Below are positions 20,216 through 29,018 of a DNA stretch of 64,000 bases, piece by piece. Source of the DNA: Bradyrhizobium sp. SZCCT0231 (GTDB taxonomy: Bacteria > Pseudomonadota > Alphaproteobacteria > Rhizobiales > Xanthobacteraceae); the NCBI RefSeq assembly GCF_018130245.1, contig NZ_JAFCKP010000012.1, forward strand, positions 140,189 to 204,188, read 5' to 3'. Made by a program: the position numbers and the translations under genes. Numbering within the stretch: position 1 is the stretch's first letter; the number at the start of each line of letters is the position of its first letter. A model generated the notes under the pieces. It was not told the DNA's origin. It saw only the letters and a list, made by a program, of their open reading frames with translations, and ran no database searches.

Positions 20216-20710
20216 TCACCGCGAATCCGGCCGCGACTGCGACGGCAACGGCGGAGGGGGTTTCCGCGGGGGCGGCGGGTTGCGCCAGGCGCCGGCGTTG
20301 CGGCCGGCGATCAGCCAGTAGACGACGCCGGCGACGATGCCCGCGCCGGTCATGATTTCCAGGTGACGCCGCACGATACCTTCGAACTGCAGCGTGTCGG
20401 CGTGGAAGGGAACAAGGCCGAGATAGCAGGCGAGCCCGACGAGGCCGCCGCCGACGGCATAGGCCAGCGCGCTGCGGATGTAGAGCGCTTCGGTGATCGC
20501 GACGATCACCGCCGCCGGCACCAGGGCGAAGCCGGACACGAAGATGAAGCCGAAACCGAGCAGGATGTCGAGCGTGCCCTGGTCGACGGGACCGGCGCCG
20601 AGATCGGCGAATTCCGGAAACAGCAGCGCGACGACGATGATCATGCCGCCGACGAAGCAGGCGGCGAGGAAGCCGATGAAGATGACGACGAGGCGGCCGA
20701 TCAGGGACAT
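20216..20710 (-). CDS. four-helix membrane protein, unknown function
   Basis: A 164-residue inner-membrane protein starting MSLIGRLVVIFIGF; a longer frame runs into the upstream repeat. Four hydrophobic segments are visible (about residues 5-30, 45-70, 75-95, 115-135), followed by a soluble Pro-rich tail PPPPRKPPPPLPSQS. No enzymatic motif seen. It lies 82 bases upstream of the PAP2 gene on the same strand and may be co-transcribed. Confidence 0.75.
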   Translation of the reverse strand: MSLIGRLVVIFIGFLAACFVGGMIIVVALLFPEFADLGAGPVDQGTLDILLGFGFIFVSGFALVPAAVIVAITEALYIRSALAYAVGGGLVGLACYLGLVPFHADTLQFEGIVRRHLEIMTGAGIVAGVVYWLIAGRNAGAWRNPPPPRKPPPPLPSQSRPDSR

Positions 20711-20724
20711 GAGACGAGCCTTAC

Positions 20725-20803
20725 CGTCATTGCGAGCGCGGCGAAGCAATCCAGTCTGTCCCCGCGGCAAGATTCTGGATTGCTTCGCTGTGCTCGCAAT
20801 GAC
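20725..20803. repeat. inverted repeat CGTCATTGCGAGCG...CGCAATGACA family
   Basis: The arms CGTCATTGCGAGCG / TGCTCGCAATGAC and GCGAAGCAATCCAG / CTGGATTGCTTCGC enclose a short variable centre. A near-identical copy is at 36762-36841 and a diverged one at 23370-23446. Confidence 0.88.
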
Positions 20804-20831
20804 AGGGATGCGAGAGCATCGGCATGAAAAC

Positions 20832-22025
20832 CTAATCCGTCATCGCCATGGCGCGCAGCGCCTGGCGCTCGCGGGCGGAGAGCTTTTCGGTCTCCGACTT
20901 GAGCTGGCCGCAGGCGGCGAGGATGTCGCGGCCGCGCGGGGTGCGCACCGGCGAGGAATAGCCGGCGTTGAAGATGTATTCGGAGAACTTCTCGATCTGG
21001 TCCCAGTCCGAGCATTCATAGGCCGTGCCGGGCCAGGGATTGAACGGAATCAGGTTGATCTTGGCGGGAATGCCCTTGAGCAGCTTCACCAAGAGCTTGG
21101 CATCTTCGAGCGAATCGTTGACGCCCTTGAGCATCACATATTCGAAGGTGATGCGGCGCGCGTTCGAGGCGCCGGGATAGTCGCGGCAGGCCTGCAAGAG
21201 CTCCTTGATCGGATATTTGCGGTTGAGCGGCACCAGTTCGTTGCGCAGCTCGTCGCGCACCGCGTGCAGCGAGATCGCGAGCATGACGCCGATCTCCTCG
21301 CCCGCGCGCACGATGTTCGGCACCACGCCCGAGGTCGACAGCGTGATGCGGCGGCGGGAGATGCCGATGCCTTCATTGTCACCGACGATGAGAAGCGCAT
21401 CGCGCACCGCGTCGAAATTGTAGAGCGGCTCGCCCATGCCCATCATCACGATGTTGGTGACGCGGCGCGTGCCGTCCTCGCGATCGGCCCAATCGTTCAG
21501 GCGATCGCGCGCGACCATGATCTGCCCGACGATCTCGCCGGCCGTGAGGTTGCGCACCAGGCGCTGCGTGCCGGTGTGGCAGAACGAGCAGTTCAGGGTG
21601 CAGCCGACCTGCGAGGAGACGCAAAGCGTGCCGCGATCGGTCTCGGGGATGTAGACGCACTCGACCTCATGCGCCTTCTGAACATTGTCGCCGCTCGGCA
21701 GCCGCAGCAGCCATTTGCGGGTGCCGTCGTTGGAGATCTGCTCGGCCACGACTTCGGGACGGTCGACCGTGAAATGCTGCGCGAGATCGCCGCGAATGCC
21801 TTTGGAGATCGAGGTCATCTCGTCGAAGCTCTGGGCGCCGCGGAAATAGATCCAGTGCCAGAGCTGCTGCACGCGCATCTTGCGCTGGGCCGGTGCGACG
21901 CCGATCTCGCCGAGGCGGTCGGCAAGCTCGGCGCGCGACAGGCCGATCAGCGACGGTTTTGCCGGCGGTACATAGGTTTCGAGCGGAGTCTTCTCCACCA
22001 ATGTTGCGTTGTGCGGCTCGGTCAT
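20832..22025 (-). CDS. rlmN: dual-specificity 23S rRNA/tRNA (adenine-C2) methyltransferase
   Basis: Radical SAM enzyme that methylates C2 of A2503 in 23S rRNA and A37 of some tRNAs. The 397-residue protein has the cluster motif CTLNCSFC, the upstream [11 protein letters not shown] region and the catalytic C-terminal cysteine in ILAACGQL. The N-terminal 45 residues are an extension before GLSRAEL. It is downstream of a palindromic repeat at 22051-22138. Confidence 0.96.
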   Translation of the reverse strand: MTEPHNATLVEKTPLETYVPPAKPSLIGLSRAELADRLGEIGVAPAQRKMRVQQLWHWIYFRGAQSFDEMTSISKGIRGDLAQHFTVDRPEVVAEQISNDGTRKWLLRLPSGDNVQKAHEVECVYIPETDRGTLCVSSQVGCTLNCSFCHTGTQRLVRNLTAGEIVGQIMVARDRLNDWADREDGTRRVTNIVMMGMGEPLYNFDAVRDALLIVGDNEGIGISRRRITLSTSGVVPNIVRAGEEIGVMLAISLHAVRDELRNELVPLNRKYPIKELLQACRDYPGASNARRITFEYVMLKGVNDSLEDAKLLVKLLKGIPAKINLIPFNPWPGTAYECSDWDQIEKFSEYIFNAGYSSPVRTPRGRDILAACGQLKSETEKLSARERQALRAMAMTD

Positions 22026-22050
22026 CGGTTGCCTGAGATTGCTGCTGTCT

Positions 22051-22138
22051 CGTCATGCCCGGGCTTGTCCCGGGCATCCACATTCTTTCCCGCCCGGAGC
22101 CAGCACGTGGACGGCCGGGGCAAGCCCGGCCATGACGG
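22051..22138. repeat. palindromic repeat CGTCATGCCCGGGCTTG type
   Basis: GTCATGCCCGGGCTTGTCCCGGGCAT at the left and GGGGCAAGCCCGGCCATGAC at the right are inverted partners. It lies 25 bases upstream of rlmN. Confidence 0.75.
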
Positions 22139-22198
22139 CAACACCTTTGGGATAACCCTATATAGCAACCGGAACCGCCGATTGCGACCTTATCGACC

Positions 22199-22250
22199 GC
22201 AGCCTTAACGCCGACAGTCCTAACGCCTGCAGCCTTAACGCCTGCAGTCC
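22199..22250. repeat. short tandem repeat at the end of ialB
   Basis: Three imperfect 14-17 base units of the form CCTTAACGCCTGCAGT run through the ialB stop codon. The unit nearest the gene supplies the final codons Cys-Arg-Arg and the TAA stop; the other two lie just beyond. Confidence 0.7.
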
Positions 22251-22912
22251 TGGGCGATCTTGTCGAGCGCCTGGGCGAGGCCCTTCAGCGAGAAGGTGTC
22301 GGTCGTCTCCGTGCCCTTGGCCGAGACGCCCTTGACGACGAGATCGGCGGATTTGCGCATGGCTTCGACCATCCGCTCCTCCTCGGCTGCGTTCTTGATC
22401 CAGAGGCCGTCGCCCTGCGTATACATCGCGAAGGCGGCGCCGCCGACCTCGACCGTCGATTCCGAGCCCGGCTTCAGCGCATAGCCGATCATGACCGAGA
22501 CCTCGTTGTTCACCTTCTCCGCCGGCCGGGTCGACACGAACGCATAGGCGGGATCGCGCGGCCGGTTCGGGGGGTTGGTCTTCGACGACGAGGGTTTTGC
22601 CAGCGCGAAGCAGACCTTCTTGCCGTTCGGCGTCGCCGAGTATGCTCCCCAGGTGCCGAACTGGCCGATCAGCGTCGGTTCCGCACCGCCCGCAACTGCC
22701 GCGGGCGTGGCCGCCGGTTTGCTCTCGGGCTTCGCGGCCGCCTTTGCAGTCGTGTTGGCCGCCGGCGCGGCCGGCTTCGGTGCCGCCTCTTTTGGAGCAG
22801 ACTCTTTTGGAACAGACTTGGCCGCCGGTTGCGCCGTCTGCGCCCGCGCAGAAACGGCGATTCCCCCGGCCATGACGCCAGTCATCAAAGCTAAAATCAG
22901 CACCCGCCACAT
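22235..22912 (-). CDS. invasion-associated locus B (IalB) family protein
   Basis: A 225-residue exported protein with signal peptide MWRVLILALMTGVMAGGIAVSA. A Lys/Ala/Pro-rich linker (about 25-75) precedes the IalB domain: FGTWGAYSATPNGKKVCFALAKP, then RPAEKVNNEVSVMIGY and the C-terminal TFSLKGLAQALDKI. First named from Bartonella erythrocyte entry, the family is common in free-living rhizobia, where its role is unclear. The stop codon lies in a short tandem repeat. Confidence 0.88.
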   Translation of the reverse strand: MWRVLILALMTGVMAGGIAVSARAQTAQPAAKSVPKESAPKEAAPKPAAPAANTTAKAAAKPESKPAATPAAVAGGAEPTLIGQFGTWGAYSATPNGKKVCFALAKPSSSKTNPPNRPRDPAYAFVSTRPAEKVNNEVSVMIGYALKPGSESTVEVGGAAFAMYTQGDGLWIKNAAEEERMVEAMRKSADLVVKGVSAKGTETTDTFSLKGLAQALDKIAQDCRR

Positions 22913-23028
22913 GCTGGAGTGGTTCCCTCAATATTGTGACTGGAAGATGGCCCGAGCGCGCTTTGTCCCCGGGCAGGGATAGCCGGGAAAGTCCAATTTG
23001 GGAAGGCAGTTAGCGGTATCGGCGGCGG

Positions 23029-23339
23029 CTATGCCCTGGATCGCGCGGCGCGTCGCTCGACCCATTGCGCCTCGATCCAGCCGAGCAAATCCACGGCGCC
23101 GGAACTGCGCAAATGTCGACGGCCGCACCGTCGCGGATATCGCAGGCGATCGTCGTGACTTTGCCGCCGGTCTCTTCGCGCATCTCGCGCGCCGTTGCCT
23201 CGAGCCGGTCGAGCTTGCGGCCGCAGATCACGAGCCCGGCGCCGAGCGCGAGGAAGCGACGGCCCATCGCCGCGCCGAGGCCCGAACCACCACCGGTGAC
23301 GAGGATGCGCTTGCCCCTGAGCAGGCTTGTTTCAAACGT
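23029..23339 (-). pseudogene. short-chain dehydrogenase (dienoyl-CoA reductase-like) with internal deletion
   Basis: The first 70 codons read FETSLLRGKRILVTGGGSGLGAAM and RFLALGAGLVICGRKLD to CDIRDGAAVD, the N-terminal Rossmann half of an SDR. The frame then shifts and the next bases, read one frame over, give LRSSGAVDLLGWIEAQW and ERRAARSRA-stop, the usual extreme C-terminus of the same family. The middle of roughly 170 codons, including the catalytic Ser-Tyr-Lys, is missing. The expected start ATG appears as ACG at 23337-23339. It is therefore dead. A diverged repeat sits just upstream. Confidence 0.75.
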
Positions 23340-23369
23340 CGTTTGAATCCTTGCCGTTTCGATACACCG

Positions 23370-23446
23370 CGTCATTGCGAGTCCGTGCCGCGGAAATAGT
23401 CTGGCGCGCGTCTGACTCTCAGAGCTGGTCCCAACTCGCAATGACG
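23370..23446. repeat. diverged CGTCATTGCGAG inverted repeat
   Basis: CGTCATTGCGAGTC at the left pairs with CAACTCGCAATGACG at the right. The inner arms have decayed compared with the copies at 20725 and 36762. Confidence 0.6.
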
Positions 23447-23559
23447 GGAGGATAGGTCTGTGCATCGCTTTGGGCAAAGAATCCGGATTGTCGCCACTGC
23501 CTAAATCCGGCAGAAACGGCCTAACTATAATTCCACTCGAAACGCCTCAAGGTGCCGCC

Positions 23560-24534
23560 ATGAAAGCCATCCTCTGCTCGCAATATTGCCAGCCCGACGA
23601 TCTCGTGCTGGCCGAGGTGCCGGATCCGGTGGCGGGCCCCGGCGAAGCCGTAATCGCGATCAAGGCGGCGGCGCTGAATTTCTTCGACATCCTGATGATC
23701 CAGGGCAAGTACCAGATCAAGCCGCCGTTCCCGTTCTCGCCGGCGGCGGAAGTTGCCGGCGTGATCGAGAGCATCGGCGCTGGTGTCACCGACCTGAAGG
23801 TCGGCGATCGCGTGGTTGCCTCCTGCGGCCACAACGGCGCGCGCGAGAAGATCGCGCTGCCGGCGGCCTCGATCGTGAAGATTCCTGATAATCTCGACTA
23901 CGACCGCGCGGCCGGCATCATCATCATCTACGGCACCGCGCTGCATGCGCTGGAAGATCGCGCCAGCCCGAAGCCCGGCGAGACGCTCGCGGTGCTCGGC
24001 GCAGCCGGCGGCACGGGCCTTGCCGCCTGCGAGCTCGGCAAGCTGATGGGCCTGAAGGTGATCGCCTGCGCCTCGTCGGACGAGAAGCTCGAATTCGCCA
24101 AGGCGCATGGCGCCGAGCTGACGCTGAACTACGCCAAGGAAGATCTGAAGGAAGGCCTGCGCAAGCTGGCGGGCGGCAAGGGCGTCGACATCGTCTTCGA
24201 TCCCGTGGGCGGCGCATATGCCGAGCAGGCGCTGCGCTCGATCGCCTGGGAGGGCCGCTTCCTCGTGATCGGCTTTGCCGCCGGCGACATCCCGAAGATG
24301 CCGCTGAACCTCGCCTTGCTGAAGGGCTGCGACATCCGCGGCGTGTTCTGGGGCGCATGGACCCGGCTCAACCCGGCGAAGAATCGCGCCAATCTCGAGA
24401 AGCTCGTGAAGTGGACCGCGGAAGACAAGATCTCATCGCATGTCGACCGCACCTTCCCGCTGGCGCAGACGGCGGACGCGCTGAAGGTGCTGGCGGGACG
24501 TCAGGCCATGGGCAAGGTGATTCTGCATCCTTAA
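23560..24534 (+). CDS. NADPH:quinone oxidoreductase family protein (zinc-free MDR)
   Basis: A 324-residue medium-chain reductase. GroES-like N-terminal half (MKAILCSQYCQPDDLVLAEVP) and the nucleotide-binding motif GAAGGTGLAACELGKLMG near residues 147-164. The structural and catalytic zinc cysteines of alcohol dehydrogenases are lacking, as in quinone and enoyl reductases. The start at 23560 was chosen because upstream codons are read-through. Substrate unknown; it stands alone next to the SDR pseudogene. Confidence 0.88.
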   Translation: MKAILCSQYCQPDDLVLAEVPDPVAGPGEAVIAIKAAALNFFDILMIQGKYQIKPPFPFSPAAEVAGVIESIGAGVTDLKVGDRVVASCGHNGAREKIALPAASIVKIPDNLDYDRAAGIIIIYGTALHALEDRASPKPGETLAVLGAAGGTGLAACELGKLMGLKVIACASSDEKLEFAKAHGAELTLNYAKEDLKEGLRKLAGGKGVDIVFDPVGGAYAEQALRSIAWEGRFLVIGFAAGDIPKMPLNLALLKGCDIRGVFWGAWTRLNPAKNRANLEKLVKWTAEDKISSHVDRTFPLAQTADALKVLAGRQAMGKVILHP

Positions 24535-24580
24535 CGACCTTGCGGCGAATGGCGTCGCGACGCCATCGCCACACACTCAA

Positions 24581-24750
24581 CTGTCATCGCCCGGCTTGAC
24601 CGGGCGATCCAGTATTCCGAGACGGCAGTGATTGAATCGAGAGGCCGCGGCGTACTGGATTCCCCGCCTGCCGCCTTCGCTAAAGCTTCGGCGCCCCTGG
24701 ACCTCAACCCCGGCGAAGCCTTGGCGTAGCCGGGTCGCGGGGAATGACAG
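24581..24750. repeat. long composite palindromic repeat (CTGTCAT...ATGACAG type)
   Basis: Outer CTGTCATCGCCC and GGGGAATGACAG flank internal inverted pieces including GGATCGCC-like and CCGGCGAAGCC/GGCTTCGGC-like segments. The centre shares GAGGCCGCGGCGTACTGGA-like sequence, inverted, with 1550-1620 and 35313-35454. No gene lies in this 239-base gap. Confidence 0.65.
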
Positions 24751-24773
24751 CGGTGGGTGTGGTTGAATCGCCC

Positions 24774-25157
24774 CTACCGCGCCGCCTCGCCCTCCTCCAC
24801 CCCACGCTTCAGCGCGGCGCGCGCGGCTTCGCGGTGCTCGGTCGTGATGTGGCTGGCGACCATGCGGATCGCGGTGGCGAGCACGGCGGCGTCATCGGCG
24901 AAGCCGAGGATCGGCATCACGTCCGCGACGAAGTCGAACGGCAGGATGAAATAGGCGATCGCTCCCAACAGCGAGGCCTGGACGTGGCGCGGCGTCTGCC
25001 GGTCGAACGCGCAGTAATAGGCGGCAAGCAAATCTTCCGCGAACGGCAGCTGCGCGGCGACACGCTTCAGCTTGCGCCAGAAGCGGCGGCGCACGCTCTC
25101 GCGATCTTCCGCGAGCCGATCGGCCGGCTCGAAGCCGACGCCGTGCTCGGCAGCCAT
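24774..25157 (-). CDS. YkvA family (DUF1232) protein
   Basis: A 127-residue protein starting MAAEHGVGFEPADR. The C-terminal half has the DUF1232 core LLAAYYCAFDRQTP and YFILPFDFVADVMPILGFADDAAVL, with a hydrophobic hairpin suggesting membrane association. The function of the family is not known. It lies 110 bases downstream of phhB on the same strand. Confidence 0.85.
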   Translation of the reverse strand: MAAEHGVGFEPADRLAEDRESVRRRFWRKLKRVAAQLPFAEDLLAAYYCAFDRQTPRHVQASLLGAIAYFILPFDFVADVMPILGFADDAAVLATAIRMVASHITTEHREAARAALKRGVEEGEAAR

Positions 25158-25267
25158 GCTCGAATGCTCCCGTTCTGCCGGAGGCGGCGGATCGCCCCAT
25201 CCCGGCTGATCACAAGATGGGGATGCGGCCGGTCCCTGCAAGACGTCAGCCAAGTATCCGTCAAGTG

Positions 25268-25558
25268 TCAGCCTGCGATGGCGTTCATCGCCTTGGCCAG
25301 CGCCATGTCGAGCGCGGTGACGCCGCCGGCGTCGTGGGTCGACAGCACCACCTCCACCGTCTTGTAGACGTTGCGCCATTCGGGGTGGTGATCCATCTTC
25401 TCGGCGACCAGCGCGGCGCGGGTCATGAAGCCGAACGCCTCGTTGAAATCCTTGAAGACAAAGGTCTTCGCGATAGCGTCGCGGCCCTGGACTTCGGTCC
25501 AGCCCGGTAGTCCGCCCAGCGCCTGCTTGCGCGCCTCCGCCGAGAGCCGTTCTGCCAT
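25268..25558 (-). CDS. phhB: 4a-hydroxytetrahydrobiopterin dehydratase (PCD)
   Basis: Recycles the pterin cofactor after aromatic hydroxylation. The 96-residue length is typical, and the family signature [17 protein letters not shown] followed by [12 protein letters not shown] is complete, including the catalytic His-His pair. No phenylalanine hydroxylase gene is in this window; PCD homologues occur without one and may serve molybdopterin or other pathways. Divergent from the TAXI protein gene. Confidence 0.94.
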   Translation of the reverse strand: MAERLSAEARKQALGGLPGWTEVQGRDAIAKTFVFKDFNEAFGFMTRAALVAEKMDHHPEWRNVYKTVEVVLSTHDAGGVTALDMALAKAMNAIAG

Positions 25559-25709
25559 GGTCGTCTCCGTCCTCTAAGGGGAACTTTACTCTAACACCGC
25601 CCCGGCGCCCGGGTTCATACGGGATTTCCTGCATCCGCTAACCATGACGGAGATGTAACCCCGCCGGACAAGAAATTTGCTACAATTGTGGGTGTAATCG
25701 CCGGCCGAG

Positions 25710-27155
25710 ATGAAACTGAGCCTGAAGCGCCCGTTTGGGAAATCGATGACCGGGGGATTGGACCTGGCCGAAACGCCCCCTCCGCCTTCGCCGCGATCCG
25801 CGGCGCGGAAGACGGCGCTCGTGTCTCTGGCACTCGTGCTTGCGATCATCGGCGCGCTCGCCGGCGGCTATTACTTCGCGATGCGCCCCGTGACGCTCAA
25901 GATCGCGGTCGGCCCCGCCAACAGCGACGACGTCAAGGTCGTGCAGACGCTGACGCAGGCCTTCACGCAGAGCAAGGGCCATGTGCGGCTGCGGCCGATC
26001 CAGACTGACGGCGCCACGGCCAGCGCCAACGCGCTCGCGGAAGGCAAGGTCGATCTCGCCATCGTGCGCGGCGACCTCGAGGTGCCGAAGAACGCGCAAG
26101 CGGTCGCGACCCTGCGCAAGAACGTCGCGGTGCTGTGGTCCGTGCCGGGCAAAGGCAAGAAGCGGGGCCCCAAGATCACCAAGGTCGCGCAGCTCGCTGG
26201 TCATCGCGTCGGCGTGGTCGGCCGCACCCAGGCCAACGTCAACCTGCTCAAGGTGATCCTGCAGCAATATGGCGTCGATCCCGCCAAGGTCGAGATCGTG
26301 CAATTCCCGGCGAACGAAGCAGCCGAGGCGATCAAGGCGCAGAAGGCCGACGTCTATCTCGCGGCCGGCCCCGTCAACAGCAAGATCACGGCGGACGCGA
26401 TCGCCGCCTCCACCAAGGATTTCGGCGCGCCTACCTTCCTCGCGATCGATTCGGCGGACGCGATCGCGCAAAACCATCCGGTCTACGAAGCATCCGAGAT
26501 TCCCGCCGGCACCTATGGCGGCTCGCCCGCCCGCCCGGAGGACGAGGTCAAGACCATCAGCTTCTCGCACCACATCGTGGCGCGCAAAGGTGTGTCCGAA
26601 ACCACCATCGCGGCGTTCACACGCCAGCTCTTCGCCGTTCGCCAGCAACTGGTCACGGAATTTCCGCTCGCGGCGAAGATCGAAACGCCCGATACCGACA
26701 AGGATGCGGTGATCCCGGTGCATCCGGGTGCGGCCGCCTTCGTCGACGGCGAGGAAAAGACCTTCCTCGACAAGTACAGCGATTACATCTGGTGGGGTCT
26801 GATGGCATTGTCCGCCATGGGCTCGATCGGCGCCTGGTTCGCGGGTTACCTCAAGAGAGACGAGCGCGACAACAACAGCCATCTGCGCGAGCGGCTGCTG
26901 GACATGATCGCCGCGGCGCGCAAATGCGAGACGACCGAAGAGCTCGACCAGATGCAGGCCGAGGCCGACGAGATCCTGCGCGACACGCTGCGCTGCTTCG
27001 ATCACGGCGCGATCGAGGAAGGCGGGCTCACTGCCTTCAACATCGCACTCGACCAGTTCCACGCCGCCGTCGCCGACCGCAAGGCGGTGCTGATGAGCCT
27101 GCCGCAGAACCTGCAACGCGCGGGGGCGCAGTTCAGGGCCGCCGGCAACGCCTAA
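25710..27155 (+). CDS. membrane-anchored TAXI family TRAP-type solute-binding protein
   Basis: A 481-residue protein. A membrane helix at about residues 35-60 (ALVLAIIGALAGGYYFAM) leads into a TAXI-type binding domain (KIAVGPANSDDVKVVQTLTQ ... HRVGVVGRTQANVNLLKVIL). A second helix near 358-380 (WWGLMALSAMGSIGAWFAGYL) is followed by a cytoplasmic helical tail of about 100 residues. Ordinary TAXI proteins are free in the periplasm and pair with DctQM permeases; no permease gene is nearby. It may be a receptor rather than a transporter part. Confidence 0.85.
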   Translation: MKLSLKRPFGKSMTGGLDLAETPPPPSPRSAARKTALVSLALVLAIIGALAGGYYFAMRPVTLKIAVGPANSDDVKVVQTLTQAFTQSKGHVRLRPIQTDGATASANALAEGKVDLAIVRGDLEVPKNAQAVATLRKNVAVLWSVPGKGKKRGPKITKVAQLAGHRVGVVGRTQANVNLLKVILQQYGVDPAKVEIVQFPANEAAEAIKAQKADVYLAAGPVNSKITADAIAASTKDFGAPTFLAIDSADAIAQNHPVYEASEIPAGTYGGSPARPEDEVKTISFSHHIVARKGVSETTIAAFTRQLFAVRQQLVTEFPLAAKIETPDTDKDAVIPVHPGAAAFVDGEEKTFLDKYSDYIWWGLMALSAMGSIGAWFAGYLKRDERDNNSHLRERLLDMIAAARKCETTEELDQMQAEADEILRDTLRCFDHGAIEEGGLTAFNIALDQFHAAVADRKAVLMSLPQNLQRAGAQFRAAGNA

Positions 27156-27205
27156 GCGCTGGCGTGCGTTATTGCTGCGTCACATTGTCTCAATATAGCT
27201 TCCAC

Positions 27206-27331
27206 CGTCATTCCGGGGCGCGCAACGCGCGAACCCGGAATCCATCGAGCCGCATTCGCGAGGAGAAATGGATTCTCAGGTGCGCAATTGCGCACCATAG
27301 TTCGCGCCTGACGGCGCGCCCCGGAATGACG
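27206..27331. repeat. GTCATTCCGGGGCGCGC palindromic repeat with nested 16-base palindrome
   Basis: The left arm CGTCATTCCGGGGCGCGC pairs with GCGCGCCCCGGAATGACG at the right. Inner arms GGAATCCAT and ATGGATTC pair too, and GGTGCGCAATTGCGCACC (27279-27296) is a perfect palindrome also present at 1567. Confidence 0.85.
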
Positions 27332-27367
27332 TGCCTTCCTGCGAGCTCGGGTTCGGAGCCATCCTTC

Positions 27368-28909
27368 ATGAACATCAATTTCTCCCGCCGCCGTTTCCTC
27401 GCGACCGGCACCGGCGCGCTCGGGGCCATCGCAATGCCCCATCTGTCGCGCGCAGCCGACCGGCCGGCGGTCACCCACGGTGTGCAGGCGGGCGATGTCA
27501 CCGCCAGTGGCGGCGTGGTGTGGGCGCGCGCCGACCGTCCAGCGCAGATGCTGGTCGAGGTGGCGACGACCGAGTCCTTCAAGGACGCCCGTGCGCTGCC
27601 GCCGATCGCGGCGCTGCCCGAGAGCGATTTCACCGCGAAGATGCTGGTTGAAAATCTTCCGGCCGGCCAAGACATCTTCTACCGCGTCCGCTTCCGCGAC
27701 CTCTCGCATAGCGCTATCGAAGGCGAGTCCGTCGTCGGCCGCTTCCGCACCGCGCCGGCCGACCGCCGCGACGTCAGCTTCGTCTGGGGCGGCGACGTCG
27801 CAGGGCAGGGCTGGGGCATCAACCCCGACGATGGCGGCATGCTCACCTTCTCGGCGATGCGCAAGCACCGTCCGGATTTCTTCCTGCATTCCGGCGACAC
27901 GATCTATGCCGACGGCCCTATCCAATCCGAGGTGAAGCTTGCCGATGGCAAGATCTGGAAGAACCTGACCATCCCGGAGAAGGCCAAGGTTGCAGAGACG
28001 CTGGACGAGTACCGCGCCGCGCACAAATACAATCTCACCGACGGCAATCTCCGCGCCTTCAATGCCGAAGTGCCGATCTTCGTGCAGTGGGACGACCACG
28101 AAGTCACCAACAACTGGTCGCTCTCGAAGGAGCTGCCGGCCGCCTACAAGGTACGCGACATCTCGCTGCTCGCGGCCCGCGCGGGTCGCGCCTTTCACGA
28201 GATGTACCCGATGCGCGAGAGCATCACCGAGCCCGGCCGCGTCTATCGCCAGATCTCCTACGGCCCGCATCTCGACGTGTTCGTGCTCGACGAGCGCAGC
28301 TATCGCGGCCCGAACGGCGCCAATCTCGAAACCGCTTACGGCCCGGCGAGCTATTTCCTCGGCCCGGACCAGATCGCCTGGCTCAAGCGCGGCCTCCTCA
28401 ATTCGCGCGCGACGTGGAAGGTGATCGCCTCGGACATGCCGATCAGCCTTGTCGTCTCGGACACGCCGAAGGGCGGCTCGGAAGCCATTGCGCAGGGCGA
28501 CGGCCCGGTGCGTGGCCGCGAGTTCGAGATCGCCGACATCCTCCGCTTCATCAAGATGGCGCCGATCCGCAACACGGTGTGGCTGACGGCAGACGTGCAT
28601 TACGCCGCCGCGCATTATTACGATCCGAACAAGGCGCAATTCCAGGAGTTCGACCCGTTCTGGGAATTCGTCTCGGGCCCGCTGCATGCCGGCACGTTCG
28701 GTCCGAACGCGCTCGACAACACCTTTGGCCCCGAGGTGCGCTTCGTCAAGGCGCCGGGCAAGGACAGCCAGAACCTGCCGCCGTCAGCGGGCATGCAGTT
28801 CTTCGGTCACGTCGAGATCGACGGCGCCTCAGGCCAGATGACGGTCACCTTGCGCGATCGCGCCGACGTCGCGCTGTGGTCGACCACGCTCGATCCGAAG
28901 CTTGCGTGA
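27368..28909 (+). CDS. phoD: alkaline phosphatase D family protein (PhoD)
   Basis: A 513-residue phosphodiesterase/monoesterase exported by the Tat route: MNINFSRRRFLATGTGALGA has the twin arginines at residues 7-8. An N-terminal Fn3-like PhoD_N domain (GVQAGDVTASGGVVWARAD) precedes the metallophosphatase fold with FVWGGDVAGQGWG, LHSGDTIYADG, WDDHEVTNNWS and TADVHYAAAHYY. Typically uses calcium and iron. Start chosen for the Tat signal; the long open frame upstream is shadow. Confidence 0.92.
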   Translation: MNINFSRRRFLATGTGALGAIAMPHLSRAADRPAVTHGVQAGDVTASGGVVWARADRPAQMLVEVATTESFKDARALPPIAALPESDFTAKMLVENLPAGQDIFYRVRFRDLSHSAIEGESVVGRFRTAPADRRDVSFVWGGDVAGQGWGINPDDGGMLTFSAMRKHRPDFFLHSGDTIYADGPIQSEVKLADGKIWKNLTIPEKAKVAETLDEYRAAHKYNLTDGNLRAFNAEVPIFVQWDDHEVTNNWSLSKELPAAYKVRDISLLAARAGRAFHEMYPMRESITEPGRVYRQISYGPHLDVFVLDERSYRGPNGANLETAYGPASYFLGPDQIAWLKRGLLNSRATWKVIASDMPISLVVSDTPKGGSEAIAQGDGPVRGREFEIADILRFIKMAPIRNTVWLTADVHYAAAHYYDPNKAQFQEFDPFWEFVSGPLHAGTFGPNALDNTFGPEVRFVKAPGKDSQNLPPSAGMQFFGHVEIDGASGQMTVTLRDRADVALWSTTLDPKLA

Positions 28910-29018
28910 CGGCCAATTCGAAGCCGGATGAACCTTCCGGCCGGCCCGGACGACAATTGCAGGCGCCCGCGCATTTTCGAGGGCGTGATGCCGTCCGAGC
29001 CATTTTCGAGTTGATGCC

